From the NCBI GenBank assembly GCA_038501625.1, contig JAZAYU010000006.1, forward strand, positions 11,144,181 through 11,208,180: DNA of 64,000 nt, read 5' to 3'. Shown here piece by piece: positions 10,001-25,000 of this stretch; position 1 is the first letter of the stretch, and each line of letters starts with the position of its first letter. Below the pieces are notes generated by a model. The model was not told the origin of the DNA. It did no database searches and worked only from the letters and a program-made list of their open reading frames with translations. The translations under genes were made by a program, and so were the position numbers. The stretch is from Corbicula japonica (taxonomy: Eukaryota > Mollusca > Bivalvia > Venerida > Cyrenidae).

Positions 10001-13000
10001 GCGAGCGCTAGGGCGGGTGTAAAACCACTAGAAAAAGCTCAGCGTAAAATTTCAAAGCCCGAAAACGTTATACAGACGTTTTTGGTGCTCGTACTTCGAA
10101 TCCAGATGGTAGCGCCATTAAAATGCAGTAACCCGAAAACACGACTGGGTCGCGTGGCACTGATGATGGGCTACCGGAAACCGCTTTTGGTTTGGGTTAC
10201 TGCATTTAAATGGAGCTTGAAGCCGTCGGTTTTCAATGGCCATTTTACAGTGCAAATACCATGCAAAAAATTCGTGTTTTTTCGGCAGTTTTCCCTATAT
10301 AAAGCACCGTTGGAATAATCCAATCTCTTTGAAATTTGCACGGCTTTTAGAGGTCACTGAGGCGAGCTTATAGGCGAAGGTTCAGAGCTCTAGACCGTCG
10401 GCGAGCGGTAGGGCGGGTGTAAAACCACTAAAAACAGCACAGCGTAAAATTTCAAGGTCCGAAAACGTGATACAGGCGTTTTTGGTGCTCGTACTTCGAA
10501 CCCAGATGGTAGCGCCATTTAAATGCAGTAACCCGAAAGCACGATTGGGTCGTGTGGCACTGATGATGGGCTACCGGAAACCGATTTTGGTTTGGGAAAC
10601 TGCATTTAAATGGAGCTTGAAGCCGTCGGTTTTCAATGGCCATTTTACAGTGCAAATACAGTGCAAAAAATGCGTGTTTTTTCGGCAGTTTTCCCTATAT
10701 AAAGCACCGTTGGAATAATCCAATCCCTTTGAAATTTGCACGGCGTTTAGAGGTCTCTAAGGCGAGCTTATGGGCGAAGTTTCAGAGCTCTTGACCGTCG
10801 GTGAGCGCTAGGGCGGGTGTAAAACCACTAAAAAAAGCACTGCGTAAAATTTCCAAGTCCGGAAACGTTATACAGACGTTTCTGGTGCTCGTATTTCGAA
10901 CCCAGATGGTAGCGCCATTTAAATGCAGTAACCCGAAAACACAATTGGGTCGTGTGGCACTGATGATGGGCTACCGGAAACCGCTTTTGGTTTGGGTTAA
11001 TGCATTTAAATGGAGCTTGAACCGGGTTTCAATGGCCATTTTACAGTGCAAATACAGTGCAAAAATGCGTGTTTTTTCGGAAGTTTTCCCTATATAAAGC
11101 ACCGTTGGAATAATCCAATCTCTGTGAAACTTGCACGGCGTTTAGAGGTCTCAGAGGCGAGCTTATGGGCGAAGGTTCAGAGCTCTTGACCGACGGCGAG
11201 CGCTAGGGCGGGTGTAAAACCACTAAAAAAAGCACAGCATAAAATTTCAAAGCCCGAAAACGTTATACAGACGTTTTTGGTGCTCGTACTTCGAACCCAG
11301 ATGGTAGCGCCGTTTAAATGCAGTAACCCGAAAACACGATTGGGTCGTGTGGCACTGATGATGGGCTACAGGAAACCGCTTTTGGTTTGGGTTACTGCAT
11401 TTAAATGGAGCTTGAAGCCGTCGGTTTTTAATGGCCATTTTACAGTGCAAATACAGTGCAAAAAATGCGTGTTTTTTTCGGCAGTTTTCCCTATATGAAG
11501 CAGCGTTGGAATAATCCAATCTCTATGAAATTTGCACGGCGTTAAGAGGTCTCCGAAGCGAGCTTATGGGCGAAGTTTCAGAGCTCTTGCCCGTCAGCGA
11601 GCGCTAGGGCGGGTGTAAAACCACTAGAAAAAGCTCAGCGTAAAATTTCAAAGCCCGAAAACGTTATACAGACGTTTTTGGTGCTCGTACTTCGAATCCA
11701 GATGGTAGCGCCATTAAAATGCAGTAACCCGAAAACACGACTGGGTCGCGTGGCACTGATGATGGGCTACCGGAAACCGCTTTTGGTTTGGGTTACTGCA
11801 TTTAAATGGAGCTTAAAGCCGTCGGTTTTCAATGGCCATTTTACAGTGCAAATACCATGCAAAAAATTCGTGTTTTTTCGGCAGTTTTCCCTATATAAAG
11901 CACCGTTGGAATAATCCAATCTCTTTGAAATTTGCACGGCTTTTAGAGGTCACTGAGGCGAGCTTATAGGCGAAGGTTCAGAGCTCTAGACCGTCGGCGA
12001 GCGGTAGGGCGGGTGTAAAACCACTAAAAACAGCACAGCGTAAAATTTCAAGGTCCGAAAACGTGATACAGGCGTTTTTGGTGCTCGTACTTTGAACCCA
12101 GATGGTAGCGCCATTTAAATGCAGTAACCCGAAAGCACGATTGGGTCGTGTGGCACTGATGATGGGCTACCGGAAACCGATTTTGGTTTGGGAAACTGCA
12201 TTTAAATGGAGCTTGAAGCCGTCGGTTTTCAATGGCCATTTTACAGTGCAAATACAGTGCAAAAAATGCGTGTTTTTTCGGCAGTTTTCCCTATATAAAG
12301 CACCGTTGGAATAATCCAATCCCTTTGAAATTTGCACGGCGTTTAGAGGTCTCTAAGGCGAGCTTATGGGCGAAGTTTCAGAGCTCTTGACCGTCGGTGA
12401 GCGCTAGGGCTAGTGTAAAACCACTAAAAAAAGCACTGCGTAAAATTTCCAAGTCCGGAAACGTTATACAAAAGTTTTTGGTGCTCGTACTTCGAACCCA
12501 GATGGTAGCGCCATTTAAATGCAGTAACCCGAAAACACGATTGGGTCGTGTGGCACAGATGATGGGCTACCGGAAACCGCTTTTGGTTTGGGTTACTGCC
12601 TCTAAATGGAGCTTGAAGCCGTCGGTTTTCAATGGCCATTTTACAGTGCAAATACAGTGCAAAAAATGCGTTTTTTTTCGGCAGTTTACCCTATATAAAG
12701 CACCGTTGGAATAATCCAATCTCTTTGAAATTTGCACGGCGTTTAGAGGTCTCTGCGGCGAGCTTATGGGCGAAGTTTCAGAGCTCTAGACCGTCGGCGA
12801 GCGCTAGGGCGGGTGTAAAACCACTAAAAACAGCACAGCGTAAAAGTCCGAAAACGTGATAGAGGCGTTTCTGGTGCTCGTACTTCGAACCCAGATGGTA
12901 GCGCCATTTAAATGCAGTAACCCGAAAACACGATTGGGTCGTGTGGCACTGATGATGGGCTACAGGAAACCGCTTTTGGTTTAGGTTACTACATTTAAAT

Positions 13001-16000
13001 GGAGCTTGAAGCCGTCGGTTTTCAATGGCCATTTTACAGTGCAAATACAGTGCAAAAAATGCGTGTTTTTTCGGCAGTTTTCCCTATATAAAGCACCGTT
13101 GGAATAATCCAATCTCTTTGAAATTTGCACGGCGTTTAGAGGTCTCTGAGGCGAGCTTATGGGCGAAGTTTCAGAGCTCGTGACCGTCGGCGAGCGCCAG
13201 GGCGAGTGTAAAACCACTAAAAAAGCACAGCGTAAAATTTCAAAGTCCGGAAACGTTATACAAAAGTTTTTGGTGCTCGTACTTCGAACCCAGATGGTAG
13301 CGCCATTTAAATGCAGTAACCCAAAAACACGATTGGGTCGTGTGGCACTGATGATGGGCTACCGGAAACCGCTTTTGGTTTGGGTTACTGCATTTAAATG
13401 GAGCTTGAAGCCGTCGGTTTTCAATGGCCATTTTACAGTGCAAATACCATGCAAAAAATGCGTGTTTTTTCGGCAGTTTTCCCTATAAAAAGCACCGTTG
13501 GAATAATCCAATCTCTGAAATTTGCACGGCGTTTAGAGGTCACTGAGGCGAGCTAATAGGCGAAGTTTCAGAGCTCTAGATGGTCGGCGAGCGCTAGGGC
13601 GGGTGTAAAACCACTACAAAAAGCACAGCGTAAAATTTCAAAGTCCGAAAACGTTTACAGACGTTTTTGGTGCTTGTACTTCGAACCCAGATGGTAGCGC
13701 CATTTAAATGAAGTAACCCGAAAACACGATTGGGTCGTGTGGCACTGATGATGGGCTACCAGAAACCGCTTTTGGTTTGGGTTACTGCATTTAAATGGAG
13801 CTTGAAGCCGTCGGTTTTCAATGGCCATTTTACAGTGCAAATACAGTGCAAAAATGCGTGTTTTTTCGGCAGTTTTCCCCATATAAAGCACCGTTCGAAT
13901 AATCCAATCTCTTCGAAATTTGCACGGCGTTTAGAGGTTTCTGAGGCGAGCTTATGGGCGAAGTTGCAGAGGTCTAGACCGTCGGCGAGCGCTAGGGCGG
14001 GTGTAAAACCAATAAAAGAAGCACAGCGTAAAATTTCAAAGCCCGAAAACGTTATACAGACGTTTTTGGTGCTCGTACTTCGAACCCAGATGGTAGCGCC
14101 ATTTAAATGCAGTAACCCAAAAACACGATTGGGTCGTGTGGCACTGATGATGGGCTACCGGAAACCGCTTTTGGTTTGGGTTACTGCATTTAAATGGAGC
14201 TTGAAGCCGTCGGTTTTCAATGGCCATTTTACAGTGCAAATACCATGCAAAAAATGCGTGTTTTTTCGGCAGTTTTCCCTATATAAAGCACCGTTGGAAT
14301 AATCCAATCTCTTTGAAATTTGCACGGCGTTTAGAGGTCTCTGAGGCGAGCTCATTGGCGAAGGTTCAGAGCTCTAGACCGTCGGCGAGCGATAGGGCGG
14401 GTGTAAAACCAATAAAAACAGCACAGCGTAAAATTTCAAAGTCCGAAAACGTGATACAGGCATTTTTGGTGCTCGTACTTCCAACCCAGATGGTAGCGCC
14501 ATTTAAATGCAGTAACCCGAAAACACGATTGGGTCGTGTGGCACTGATGATGGGCTACCAGAAACCGCTTTTGGTTTTGTTACTGCATTTAAATGGAGCT
14601 TGAAGCCGTCGGTTTTCAATGGCCATTTTACAGTGCAAATACATTGCAAAAATTGAGTGTTTTTTCGGCAGTTTTCCCTATATCAAGCACCGTTGGAATA
14701 ATCCAATCTCTTTGAAATTTGCACGGCGTTTAGAGGTCTCTGCGGAAATCTTATGGGCGAAGTTTCAGAGCTCTAGACCGTCGGCGAGCGCTACGGCGGG
14801 TGTAAAACCACTAAAAACAGCACAGCCTAAAATTTCAAAGGCCGAAAACGTGATACAGGCGTTTTTGGTGCTCGTACTTCCAACCCAGATGGTAGCGCCA
14901 TTTAAATGCAGTAACCTAAAAACACGATTGGGTCGTGTGGCACTGATGATGGGCTACCGGAAACCGCTTTTAGTTTGGGTTACTGCATTTAAATGGAGCT
15001 TGAAGCCGTCAGTTTTCAATGGCCATTTTACAGTGCAAATACAGTGCAAAAAATGCGTGTTTTTCGGCAGTTTTCCCTATATAAAGCACCGTTGGAATAA
15101 TCCAATCTCTTTGAAATTTGCACGGCGTTTAGAGGTCTCTGCGGCGAGCTTATGCGCCAAGTTTCAGAGCTCTAGACCGTCGGCGAGCGCTAGGGCCGGT
15201 GTAAAACAACTTAAAAAAGCACAGCGTAAAATTTCAAAGCCCGAAAACGTTTTACAGACGTTTTTGGTGCTCGTACTTCGAACCCAGATGGTAGCGCCAT
15301 TTAAATGCAGTAACCCGAAAGCACGATTGGGTCGTGTGGCACTGATGATGGGCTACCGGAGACCGCTTTTGGTTTGGGTTACTGCATTTAAATGGAGCTT
15401 GAAGCCGTCGGTTTTCAATGGCCATTTTACAGTGCAAATACAGTGCAAAAAATGCGTTTTTTTTTCGGCAGTTTTCCCTATATAAAGCACCGTTGGAATA
15501 ATCCAATCTCTTTGAAATTTGCACGGCGTTTAGAGGTCTCTGCGGCGAGCTTATGGGCGAAGTTTCAGAGCTCTAGACCGTCGGCGAGCGCTAGGGCGGG
15601 TGTAAAACCACTAAAAACAGCACAGCGTAAAATTTCAAGGTCCGAAAACGTGATAGAGGCGTTTCTGGTGCTCGTACTTCGAACCCAGATGGTAGCGCCA
15701 TTTAAATGCAGTAACCCGAAAACACGATTGGGTCGTGTGGCACTGATGATGGGCTACAGGAAACCGCTTTTGGTTTAGGTTACTGCATTTAAATGGAGCT
15801 TGAAGCCGTCGGTTTTCAATGGCCATTTTACAGTGCAAATACAGTGCAAAAAATGCGTGTTTTTTCGGCAGTTTTCCCTATATAAAGCACCGTTGGAATA
15901 ATCCAATCTCATTGAAATTTGCACGGCGTTTAGAGGTCTCTGAGGCGAGCTGATGGGCGAAGTTTCAGAGCTCGTGACCGTCGGCGAGCGCCAGGGCGAG

Positions 16001-19000
16001 TGTAAAACCACTAAAAAAGCACAGCGTAAAATTTCAAAGTCCGGAAACGTTATACAAAAGTTTTTGGTGCTCGTACTTCGAACCCAGATGGTAGCGCCAT
16101 TTAAATGCAGTAACCCAAAAACACGATTGGGTCGTGTGGCACTGATGATGGGCTACCGGAAACCGCTTTTGGTTTGGGTTACTGCATTTAAATGGAGCTT
16201 GAAGCCGTCGGTTTTCAATGGCCATTTTACAGTGCAAATACAGTGCAAAAATGCGTGTTTTTTCGGCAGTTTTCCCCATATAAAGCACCGTTCGAATAAT
16301 CCAATCTCTTCGAAATTTGCACGGCGTTTAGAGGTTTCTGAGGCGAGCTTATGGGCGAAGTTGCAGAGGTCTAGACCGTCGGCGAGCGCTAGGGCGGGTG
16401 TAAAACCAATAAAAGAAGCACAGCGTAAAATTTCAAAGCCCGAAAACGTTATACAGACGTTTTTGGTGCTCGTACTTCGAACCCAGATGGTAGCGCCATT
16501 TAAATGCAGTAACCCAAAAACACGATTGGGTCGTGTGGCACTGATGATGGGCTACCGGAAACCGCTTTTGGTTTGGGTTACTGCATTTAAATGGAGCTTG
16601 AAGCCGTCGGTTTTCAATGGCCATTTTACAGTGCAAATACCATGCAAAAAATGCGTGTTTTTTCGGCAGTTTTCCCTATATAAAGCACCGTTGGAATAAT
16701 CCAATCTCTTTGAAATTTGCACGGCGTTTAGAGGTCTCTGAGGCGAGCTCATTGGCGAAGGTTCAGAGCTCTAGACCGTCGGCGAGCGATAGGGCGGGTG
16801 TAAAACCAATAAAAACAGCACAGCGTAAAATTTCAAAGTCCGAAAACGTGATACAGGCGTTTTTGGTGCTCGTACTTCCAACCCAGATGGTAGCGCCATT
16901 TAAATGCAGTAACCCGAAAACACGATTGGGTCGTGTGGCACTGATGATGGGCTACCAGAAACCGCTTTTGGTTTTGTTACTGCATTTAAATGGAGCTTGA
17001 AGCCGTCGGTTTTCAATGGCCATTTTACAGTGCAAATACATTGCAAAAATTGAGTGTTTTTTCGGCAGTTTTCCCTATATCAAGCACCGTTGGAATAATC
17101 CAATGTCTTTGAAATTTGCACGGCGTTTAGAGGTCTCTGCGGAAGTCTTATGGGCGAAGTTTCAGAGCTCTAGACCGTCGGCGAGCGCTACGGCGGGTGT
17201 AAAACCACTAAAAACAGCACAGCGTAAAATTTCAAAGGCCGAAAACGTGATACAGGCGTTTTTGGTGCTCGTACTTCCAACCCAGATGGTAGCGCCATTT
17301 AAATGCAGTAACCCAAAAACACGATTGGGTCGTGTGGCACTGATGATGGGCTACCGGAAACCGCTTTTAGTTTGGGTTACTGCATTCAAATGGAGCTTGA
17401 AGCCGTCAGTTTTCAATGGCCATTTTACAGTGCAAATACAGTGCAAAAAATGCGTGTTTTTCGGCAGTTTTCCCTATATAAAGCACCGTTGGAATAATCC
17501 AATCTCTTTGAAATTTGCACGGCGTTTAGAGGTTTCTGAGGCGAGCTTATTGGCGAAGGTTCAGAGCTCTAGACCGTCGGCGAGCGATAGGGCGGGTGTA
17601 AAACCAATAAAAACAGCACAGCGTAAAATTTCAAAGTCCGAAAACGTGATACAGGCGTTTTTGGTGCTCGTACTTCCAACCCAGATGGTAGCGCCATTTA
17701 AATGCAGTAACCCGAAAACACGATTGGGTCGTGTGGCACTGATGATGGGCTACCAGAAACCGCTTTTGGTTTTGTTACTGCATTTAAATGGAGCTTGAAG
17801 CCGTCGGTTTTCAATGGCCATTTTACAGTGCAAATACATTGCAAAAATTGAGTGTTTTTTCGGCAGTTTTCCCTATATCAAGCACCGTTGGAATAATCCA
17901 ATGTCTTTGAAATTTGCACGGCGTTTAGAGGTCTCTGCGGAAGTCTTATGGGCGAAGTTTCAGAGCTCTAGACCGTCGGCGAGCGCTACGGCGGGTGTAA
18001 AACCACTAAAAACAGCACAGCGTAAAATTTCAAAGGCCGAAAACGTGATACAGGCGTTTTTGGTGCTCGTACTTCCAACCCAGATGGTAGCGCCATTTAA
18101 ATGCAGTAACCCAAAAACACGATTGGGTCGTGTGGCACTGATGATGGGCTACCGGAAACCGCTTTTAGTTTGGGTTACTGCATTCAAATGGAGCTTGAAG
18201 CCGTCAGTTTTCAATGGCCATTTTACAGTGCAAATACAGTGCAAAAAATGCGTGTTTTTCGGCAGTTTTCCCTATATAAAGCACCGTTGGAATAATCCAA
18301 TCTCTTTGAAATTTGCACGGCGTTTAGAGGTTTCTGAGGCGAGCTTATGGGCCAAGTTTCAGAGCTCTAGACCGTCGGCGAGCGCTAGGGCCGGTGTAAA
18401 ACAACTAAAAAAAGCACAGCGTAAAATTTCAAAGCCCGAAAACGTTATACAGACGTTTTTGGTGCTCGTACTTCGAACCCAGATGGTAGCGCCATTTAAA
18501 TGCAGTAACCCAAAAACACGATTGGGTCGTGTGGCACTGATGATGGGCTACCGGAAACCGCTTTTGGTTTGGGTTACTGCATTTAAATGGAGCTTGAAGC
18601 CGTCGGTTTTCAATGGCCATTTTACAGTGCAAATACAGTGCAAAAAATGCGTGTTTTTTCGGCAGTTTTCCCTATATCAAGCACCGTTGGAATAATCCAA
18701 TCTCTTTGAAATTTGCACGGCGTTTAGAGGTTTCTGAGGCGAGCTTATGGGCCAAGTTTCAGAGCTCTAGACCGTCGGCGAGCGCTAGGGCCGGTGTAAA
18801 ACAACTAAAAAAAGCACAGCGTAAAATTTCAAAGCCCGAAAACGTTATACAGACGTTTTTGGTGCTCGTACTTCGAACCCAGATGGTAGCGCCATTTAAA
18901 TGCAGTAACCCAAAAACACGATTGGGTCGTGTGGCACTGATGATGGGCTACCGGAAACCGCTTTTGGTTTGGGTTACTGCATTTAAATGGAGCTTGAAGC

Positions 19001-22000
19001 CGTCGGTTTTCAATGGCCATTTTACAGTGCAAATACAGTGCAAAAAATGCGTGTTTTTTCGGCAGTTTTCCCTATATCAAGCACCGTTGGAATAATCCAA
19101 TCTCTTTGAAATTTGCACGGCGTTTAGAGGTTTCTGAGGCGAGCTTATGGGCCAAGTTTCAGAGCTCTAGACCGTCGGCGAGCGATAGGGCGGGTGTAAA
19201 ACCAATAAAAACAGCACAGCGTAAAATTTCAAAGTCCGAAAACGTGATACAGGCGTTTTTGGTGCTCGTACTTCGAACCCAGATGGTAGCGCCATTTAAA
19301 TGCAGTAACCCGAAAACACGATTGGGTCGTGTGGCACTGATGATGGGCTACCAGAAACCGCTTTTGGTTTTGTTACTGCATTTAAATGGAGCTTGAAGCC
19401 GTCGGTTTTCAATGGCCATTTTACAGTGCAAATACATTGCAAAAATTGAGTGTTTTTTCGGCAGTTTTCCCTATATCAAGCACCGTTGGAATAATCCAAT
19501 GTCTTTGAAATTTGCACGGCGTTTAGAGGTCTCTGCGGAAGTCTTATGGGCGAAGTTTCAGAGCTCTAGACCGTCGGCGAGCGCTACGGCGGGTGTAAAA
19601 CCACTAAAAACAGCACAGCGTAAAATTTCAAAGGCCGAAAACGTGATACAGGCGTTTTTGGTGCTCGTACTTCCAACCCAGATGGTAGCGCCATTTAAAT
19701 GCAGTAACCCAAAAACACGATTGGGTCGTGTGGCACTGATGATGGGCTACCGGAAACCGCTTTTAGTTTGGGTTACTGCATTCAAATGGAGCTTGAAGCC
19801 GTCAGTTTTCAATGGCCATTTTACAGTGCAAATACAGTGCAAAAAATGCGTGTTTTTCGGCAGTTTTCCCTATATAAAGCACCGTTGGAATAATCCAATC
19901 TCTTTGAAATTTGCACGGCGTTTAGAGGTTTCTGAGGCGAGCTTATGGGCCAAGTTTCAGAGCTCTAGACCGTCGGCGAGCGCTAGGGCCGGTGTAAAAC
20001 AACTAAAAAAGCACAGCGTTAAATTTCAAAGCCCGAAAACGTTATACAGACGTTTTTGGTGCTCGTACTTCGAACCCAGATGGTAGCGCCATTTAAATGC
20101 AGTAACCCAAAAACACGATTGGGTCGTGTGGCACTGATGATGGGCTACCGGAAACCGCTTTTGGTTTGGGTTACTGCATTTAAATGGAGCTTGAAGCCGT
20201 CGGTTTTCAATGGCCATTTTACAGTGCAAATACCATGCAAAAAATGCGTGTTTTTTCGGCAGTTTTCCCTATATAAAGCACCGTTGTAATAATCCAATCT
20301 CTTTGAAATTTGCACGGCGTTTAGAGGTCTCTAAGGCGAGCTTATTGGCGAAGGTTCAGAGCTCTAGACCGTCGGCGAGCGATAGGGCGGGTGTAAAACC
20401 AATAAAAACAGCACAGCGTAAAATTTCAAAGTCCGAAAACGTGATACAGGCGTTTTTGGTGCTCGTACTTCGAACCCAGATGGTAGCGCCATTTAAATGC
20501 AGTAACCCAAAAACACGATTGGGTCGTGTGGCACTGATGATGGGCTACCAGAAACCGCTTTTGGTTTTGTTACTGCATTTAAATGGAGCTTGAAGCCGTC
20601 GGTTTTCAATGGCCATTTTACAGTGCAAATACATTGCAAAAATTGAGTGTTTTTTCGGCAGTTTTCCCTATATCAAGCACCGTTGGAATAATCCAATCTC
20701 TTTGAAATTTGCACGGCGTTTAGAGGTCTCTGCGGAAATCTTATGGGCGAAGTTTCAGAGCTCTAGACCGTCGGCGAGCGCTACGGCGGGTGTAAAACCA
20801 CTAAAAACAGCACAGCGGAAAATTTCAAAGTCCGAAAACGTGATACAGGCGTTTTTGGTGCTCGTACTTCCAACCCAGATGGTAGCGCCATTTAAATGCA
20901 GTAACCCAAAAACACGATTGGGTCGTGTGGCACTGATGATGGGCTACCGGAAACCGCTTTTAGTTTGGGTTACTGCATTTAAATGGAGCTTGAAGCCGTC
21001 AGTTTTCAATGGCCATTTTACAGTGCAAATACAGTGCAAAAATGCGTGTTTTTCGGCAGTTTTCCCTATATAAAGCACCGTTGGAATAATCCAATCTCTT
21101 TGAAATTTGCACGGCGTTTAGAGGTTTCTGAGGCGAGCTTATGGGCCAAGTTTCAGAGCTCTAGACCGTCGGCGAGCGCTAGGGCCTTTGTAAAACAACT
21201 AAAAAAAGCACAGCGTTAAATTTCAAATTCCGAAAACGTTATACAGACGTTTTTGGTGCTCGTACTTCGAACCCAGATGGTAGCGCCATTTAAATGCAGT
21301 AACCCAAAAACACGATTGGGTCGTGTGGCACTGATGATGGGCTACCGGAGACCGCTTTTGGTTTGGGTAACTGCATTTAAATGGAGCTTGAAGCCGTCGG
21401 TTTTCAATGGCCTTTTTACAGTGCAAATACAGTGCAAAAAATGAGTGTTTTTTCGGCAGTTTTCCCTATATAAAGCAGCGTTGGAATAATTCAATATCTT
21501 TGAAAATTGCACGGCGTTTAGAAGTCTCTGGGGCGAGCTTATGGGCGAAGTTTCAGAGCTCTAGACCGTCGGCGAGCGCTAGGGCGGGTGTAAAACCACT
21601 AAAAACAGCACAGCGTAAAATTTCAAAGTCCGAAAACGTGATAGAGGCGTTTCTGGTGCTCGTACTTCGAACCCAGATGGTAGCGCCATTTAAATGCAGT
21701 AACCCGAAAACACGATTGGGTCGTGTGGCACTGATGATGGGCTACAGGAAACCGCTTTTGGTTTAGGTTACTGCATTTAAATGGAGCTTGAAGCCGTCGG
21801 TTTTCAATGGCCATTTTACAGTGCAAATACAGTGCAAAAATTGCGTGTTTTTTCGGCAGTTTTCCCTATATAAAGCACCGTTGGAATAATCCAATCTCAT
21901 TGAAATTTGCACGGCGTTTAGAGGTCTCTGAGGCGAGCTTATGGGCGAAGTTTCTGAGCTCGTGACCGTCGGCGAGCGCCAGGGCGAGTGTAAAACCACT

Positions 22001-25000
22001 AAAAAAAGGACAGCGTAAAATTTCAAAGTCCGAAAACGTTTACAGACGTTTTTGGTGCTCGTACTTCGAACCCAGATGGTAGCGCCTATTAAATGAAGTA
22101 ACCCGAAAACACGATTGGGTCGTGTGGCACTGATGATGGGCTACAGGAAACCGCTTTTGGTTTAGGTTACTGCATTTAAAAGGAGCTTGAAGCCGTCGGT
22201 TTTCAATGGCCATTTTACAGTGCAAATACAGTGCAAAAAATGCGTGTTTTTTCCGCAGTTTTCCCTATATAAAGCACCGTTGGAATAATCCAATCTCTGA
22301 AATTTGCACGGCGTTTAGAGGTCACTGAGGCGAGCTTATAGGCGAAGTTTCAGAGCTCAAGATGGTCGGCGAGCGCTAGGGCGGGTGTAAAACCACTAAA
22401 AAAAGCACAGCGTAAAATTTCAAAGTCCGAAAACGTTTACAGACGTTTTTGGTGCTCGTACTTCGAACCCAGATGGTAGCGCCTATTAAATGAAGTAACC
22501 CGAAAACACGATTGGGTCGTGTGGCACTGATGATGGGCTACCAGAAACCGCTTTTGGTTTGGGTTACTGCATTTAAATGGAGCTTGAAGCCGTCGGTTTT
22601 CAATGGCCATTTTACAGTGCAAATACAGTGCAAAAATGCGTGTTTTTTCGGCAGTTTTCCCTATATAAAGCACCGTTCGAATAATCCAATCTCTTCGAAA
22701 TTTGCACGGCGTTTAGAGGTCTCTGAGGCGAGCGTATGGGCGAAGTTGCAGAGCTCTAGACCGTCGGCGAGCGCTAGGGCGGGTGTAAAACCAATAAAAG
22801 AAGCACAGCGTAAAATTTCAAAGCCCGAAAACGTTATACAGACGTTTTTGGTGCTCGTACTTCGAACCCAGATGGTAGCGCCATTTAAATGCAGTAACCC
22901 AAAAACACGATTGGGTCGTGTGGCACTGATGATGGGCTACCGGAAACCGCTTTTGGTTTGGGTTACTGCATTTAAATGGAGCTTGAAGCCGTCGGTTTTC
23001 AATGGCCATTTTACAGTGCAAATACCATGCAAAAATGAGTGTTTTTTCGGCAGTTTTCCCTATATAAAGCACCGTTGGAATAATCCAATCTCTTTGAAAT
23101 TTGCACGGCGTTTAGAGGTCTCTGAGGCGAGCTTATTGGCGAAGGTTCAGAGCTCTAGACCGTCGGCGAGCGGTAGGGCGGGTGTAAAACCAATAAAAAC
23201 AGCACAGCGTAAAATTTCAAAGTCCGAAAACGTGATACAGGCGTTTTTGGTGCTCGTACTTCCAACCCAGATGGTAGCGCCATTTAAATGCAGTAACCCG
23301 AAAACACGATTGGGTCGTGTGGCACTGATGATGGGCTACCAGAAACCGCTTTTGGTTTTGTTACTGCATTTAAATGGAGCTTGAAGCCGTCGGTTTTCAA
23401 TGGCCATTTTACAGTGCATATACATTGCAAAAATTGAGTGTTTTTACGGCAGTTTTCCCTATATCAAGCACCGTTGGAATAATCCAATCTCTTTGAAATT
23501 TGCACGGCGTTTAGAGGTCTCTGAGGCGAGCTTATTGGCGAAGGTTCAGAGCTCTAGACCGTCGGCGAGCGGTAGGGCGGGTGTAAAACCAATAAAAACA
23601 GCACAGCGTAAAATTTCAAAGTCCGAAAACGTGATACAGGCGTTTTTGGTGCTCGTACTTCCAACCCAGATGGTAGCGCCATTTAAATGCAGTAACCCAA
23701 AAACACGATTGGGTCGTGTGGCACTGATGATGGGCTACCGGAGACCGCTTTTGGTTTGGGTAACTGCATTTAAATGGAGCTTGAAGCCGTCGGTTTTCAA
23801 TGGCCATTTTACAGTGCAAATACAGTGCAAAAAATGCGTGTTTTTTCGGCAGTTTTCCCTATATAAAGCACCGTTGGAATAATCCAATCTCTTTGAAATT
23901 TGCACGGCGTTTGGAGGTCTCTGAGGCGAGCTTGTGGGCAAAGTTTCAGAGCTCTAAACCGTCGTCGAGCGCTAGGGCGGGTGTAAAACCACTACAAAAA
24001 GCACAGCGTAAAATTTCAAAGCCCGAAAACGTTATACAGACGGTTTTGGTGCTCGTACTTCCAACCCAGATGGTAGCGCCATTTAAATGCAGTAACCCGA
24101 AAACACAATTGGGTCGTGTGGCACTGATGATGGGCTACCGGAAACCGCTTTTGGTTTGGGTTACTGCATTTAAATGGAGCTTGAAGCCGTCGGTTTTCAA
24201 TGGCCATTTTACAGTGCAAATACCATGCAAAAAATGCGTGTTTTTTCGGCAGTTTTCCCTATATAAAGCACCGTTGGAATAATCCAATCTCTGAAATTTG
24301 CACGGCGTTTAGAGGTCACTGAGGCGAGCTTATAGGCGAAGTTTCAGAGCTCTAGATGGTCGGCGAGCGCTTGGGCGGGTGTAAAACCACTACAAAAAGC
24401 ACAGCGTAAAATTTCAAAGTCCGAAAACGTTAACAGATTTTTTTGGTGCTCGTACTTCGAACCCAGATGGTAGCGCCATTTAAATGAAGTAACCCGAAAA
24501 CACGATTGGGTCGTGTGGCACTGATGATGGGCTACCAGAAACCGTTTTTGGTTTGGGTTACTGCATTTAAATGGAGCTTGAAGCCGTCGGTTTTCAATGG
24601 CCATTTTACAGTGCAAATACAGTGCAAAAATGCGTGTTTTTTCGGCAGTTTTCCCTATATAAAGCACCGTTCGAATAATCCAATCTCTTTGAAATTTGCA
24701 CGGCGTTTAGAGGTCTCTGAGGCGAGCTTATGGGCGAAGTTTCAGAGCTCTAGACCGTCGGCGAGCGCTAGGGCGGGTGTAAAACCAATAAAAGAAGCAC
24801 AGCGTAAAATTTCAAAGCCCGAAAACGTTATACAGACGTTTTTGGTGCTCGTACTTCAAACCCAGATGGTAGCGCCATTTAAATGCAGTAACCCGAAAAC
24901 ACGATTGGGTCGTGTGGCACTGATGATGGGCTACCGGAAACCGCTTTTGGTTTGGGTAACTGCATTTAAATGGAGCTTGAAGACGTCGGTTTTCAATTGG

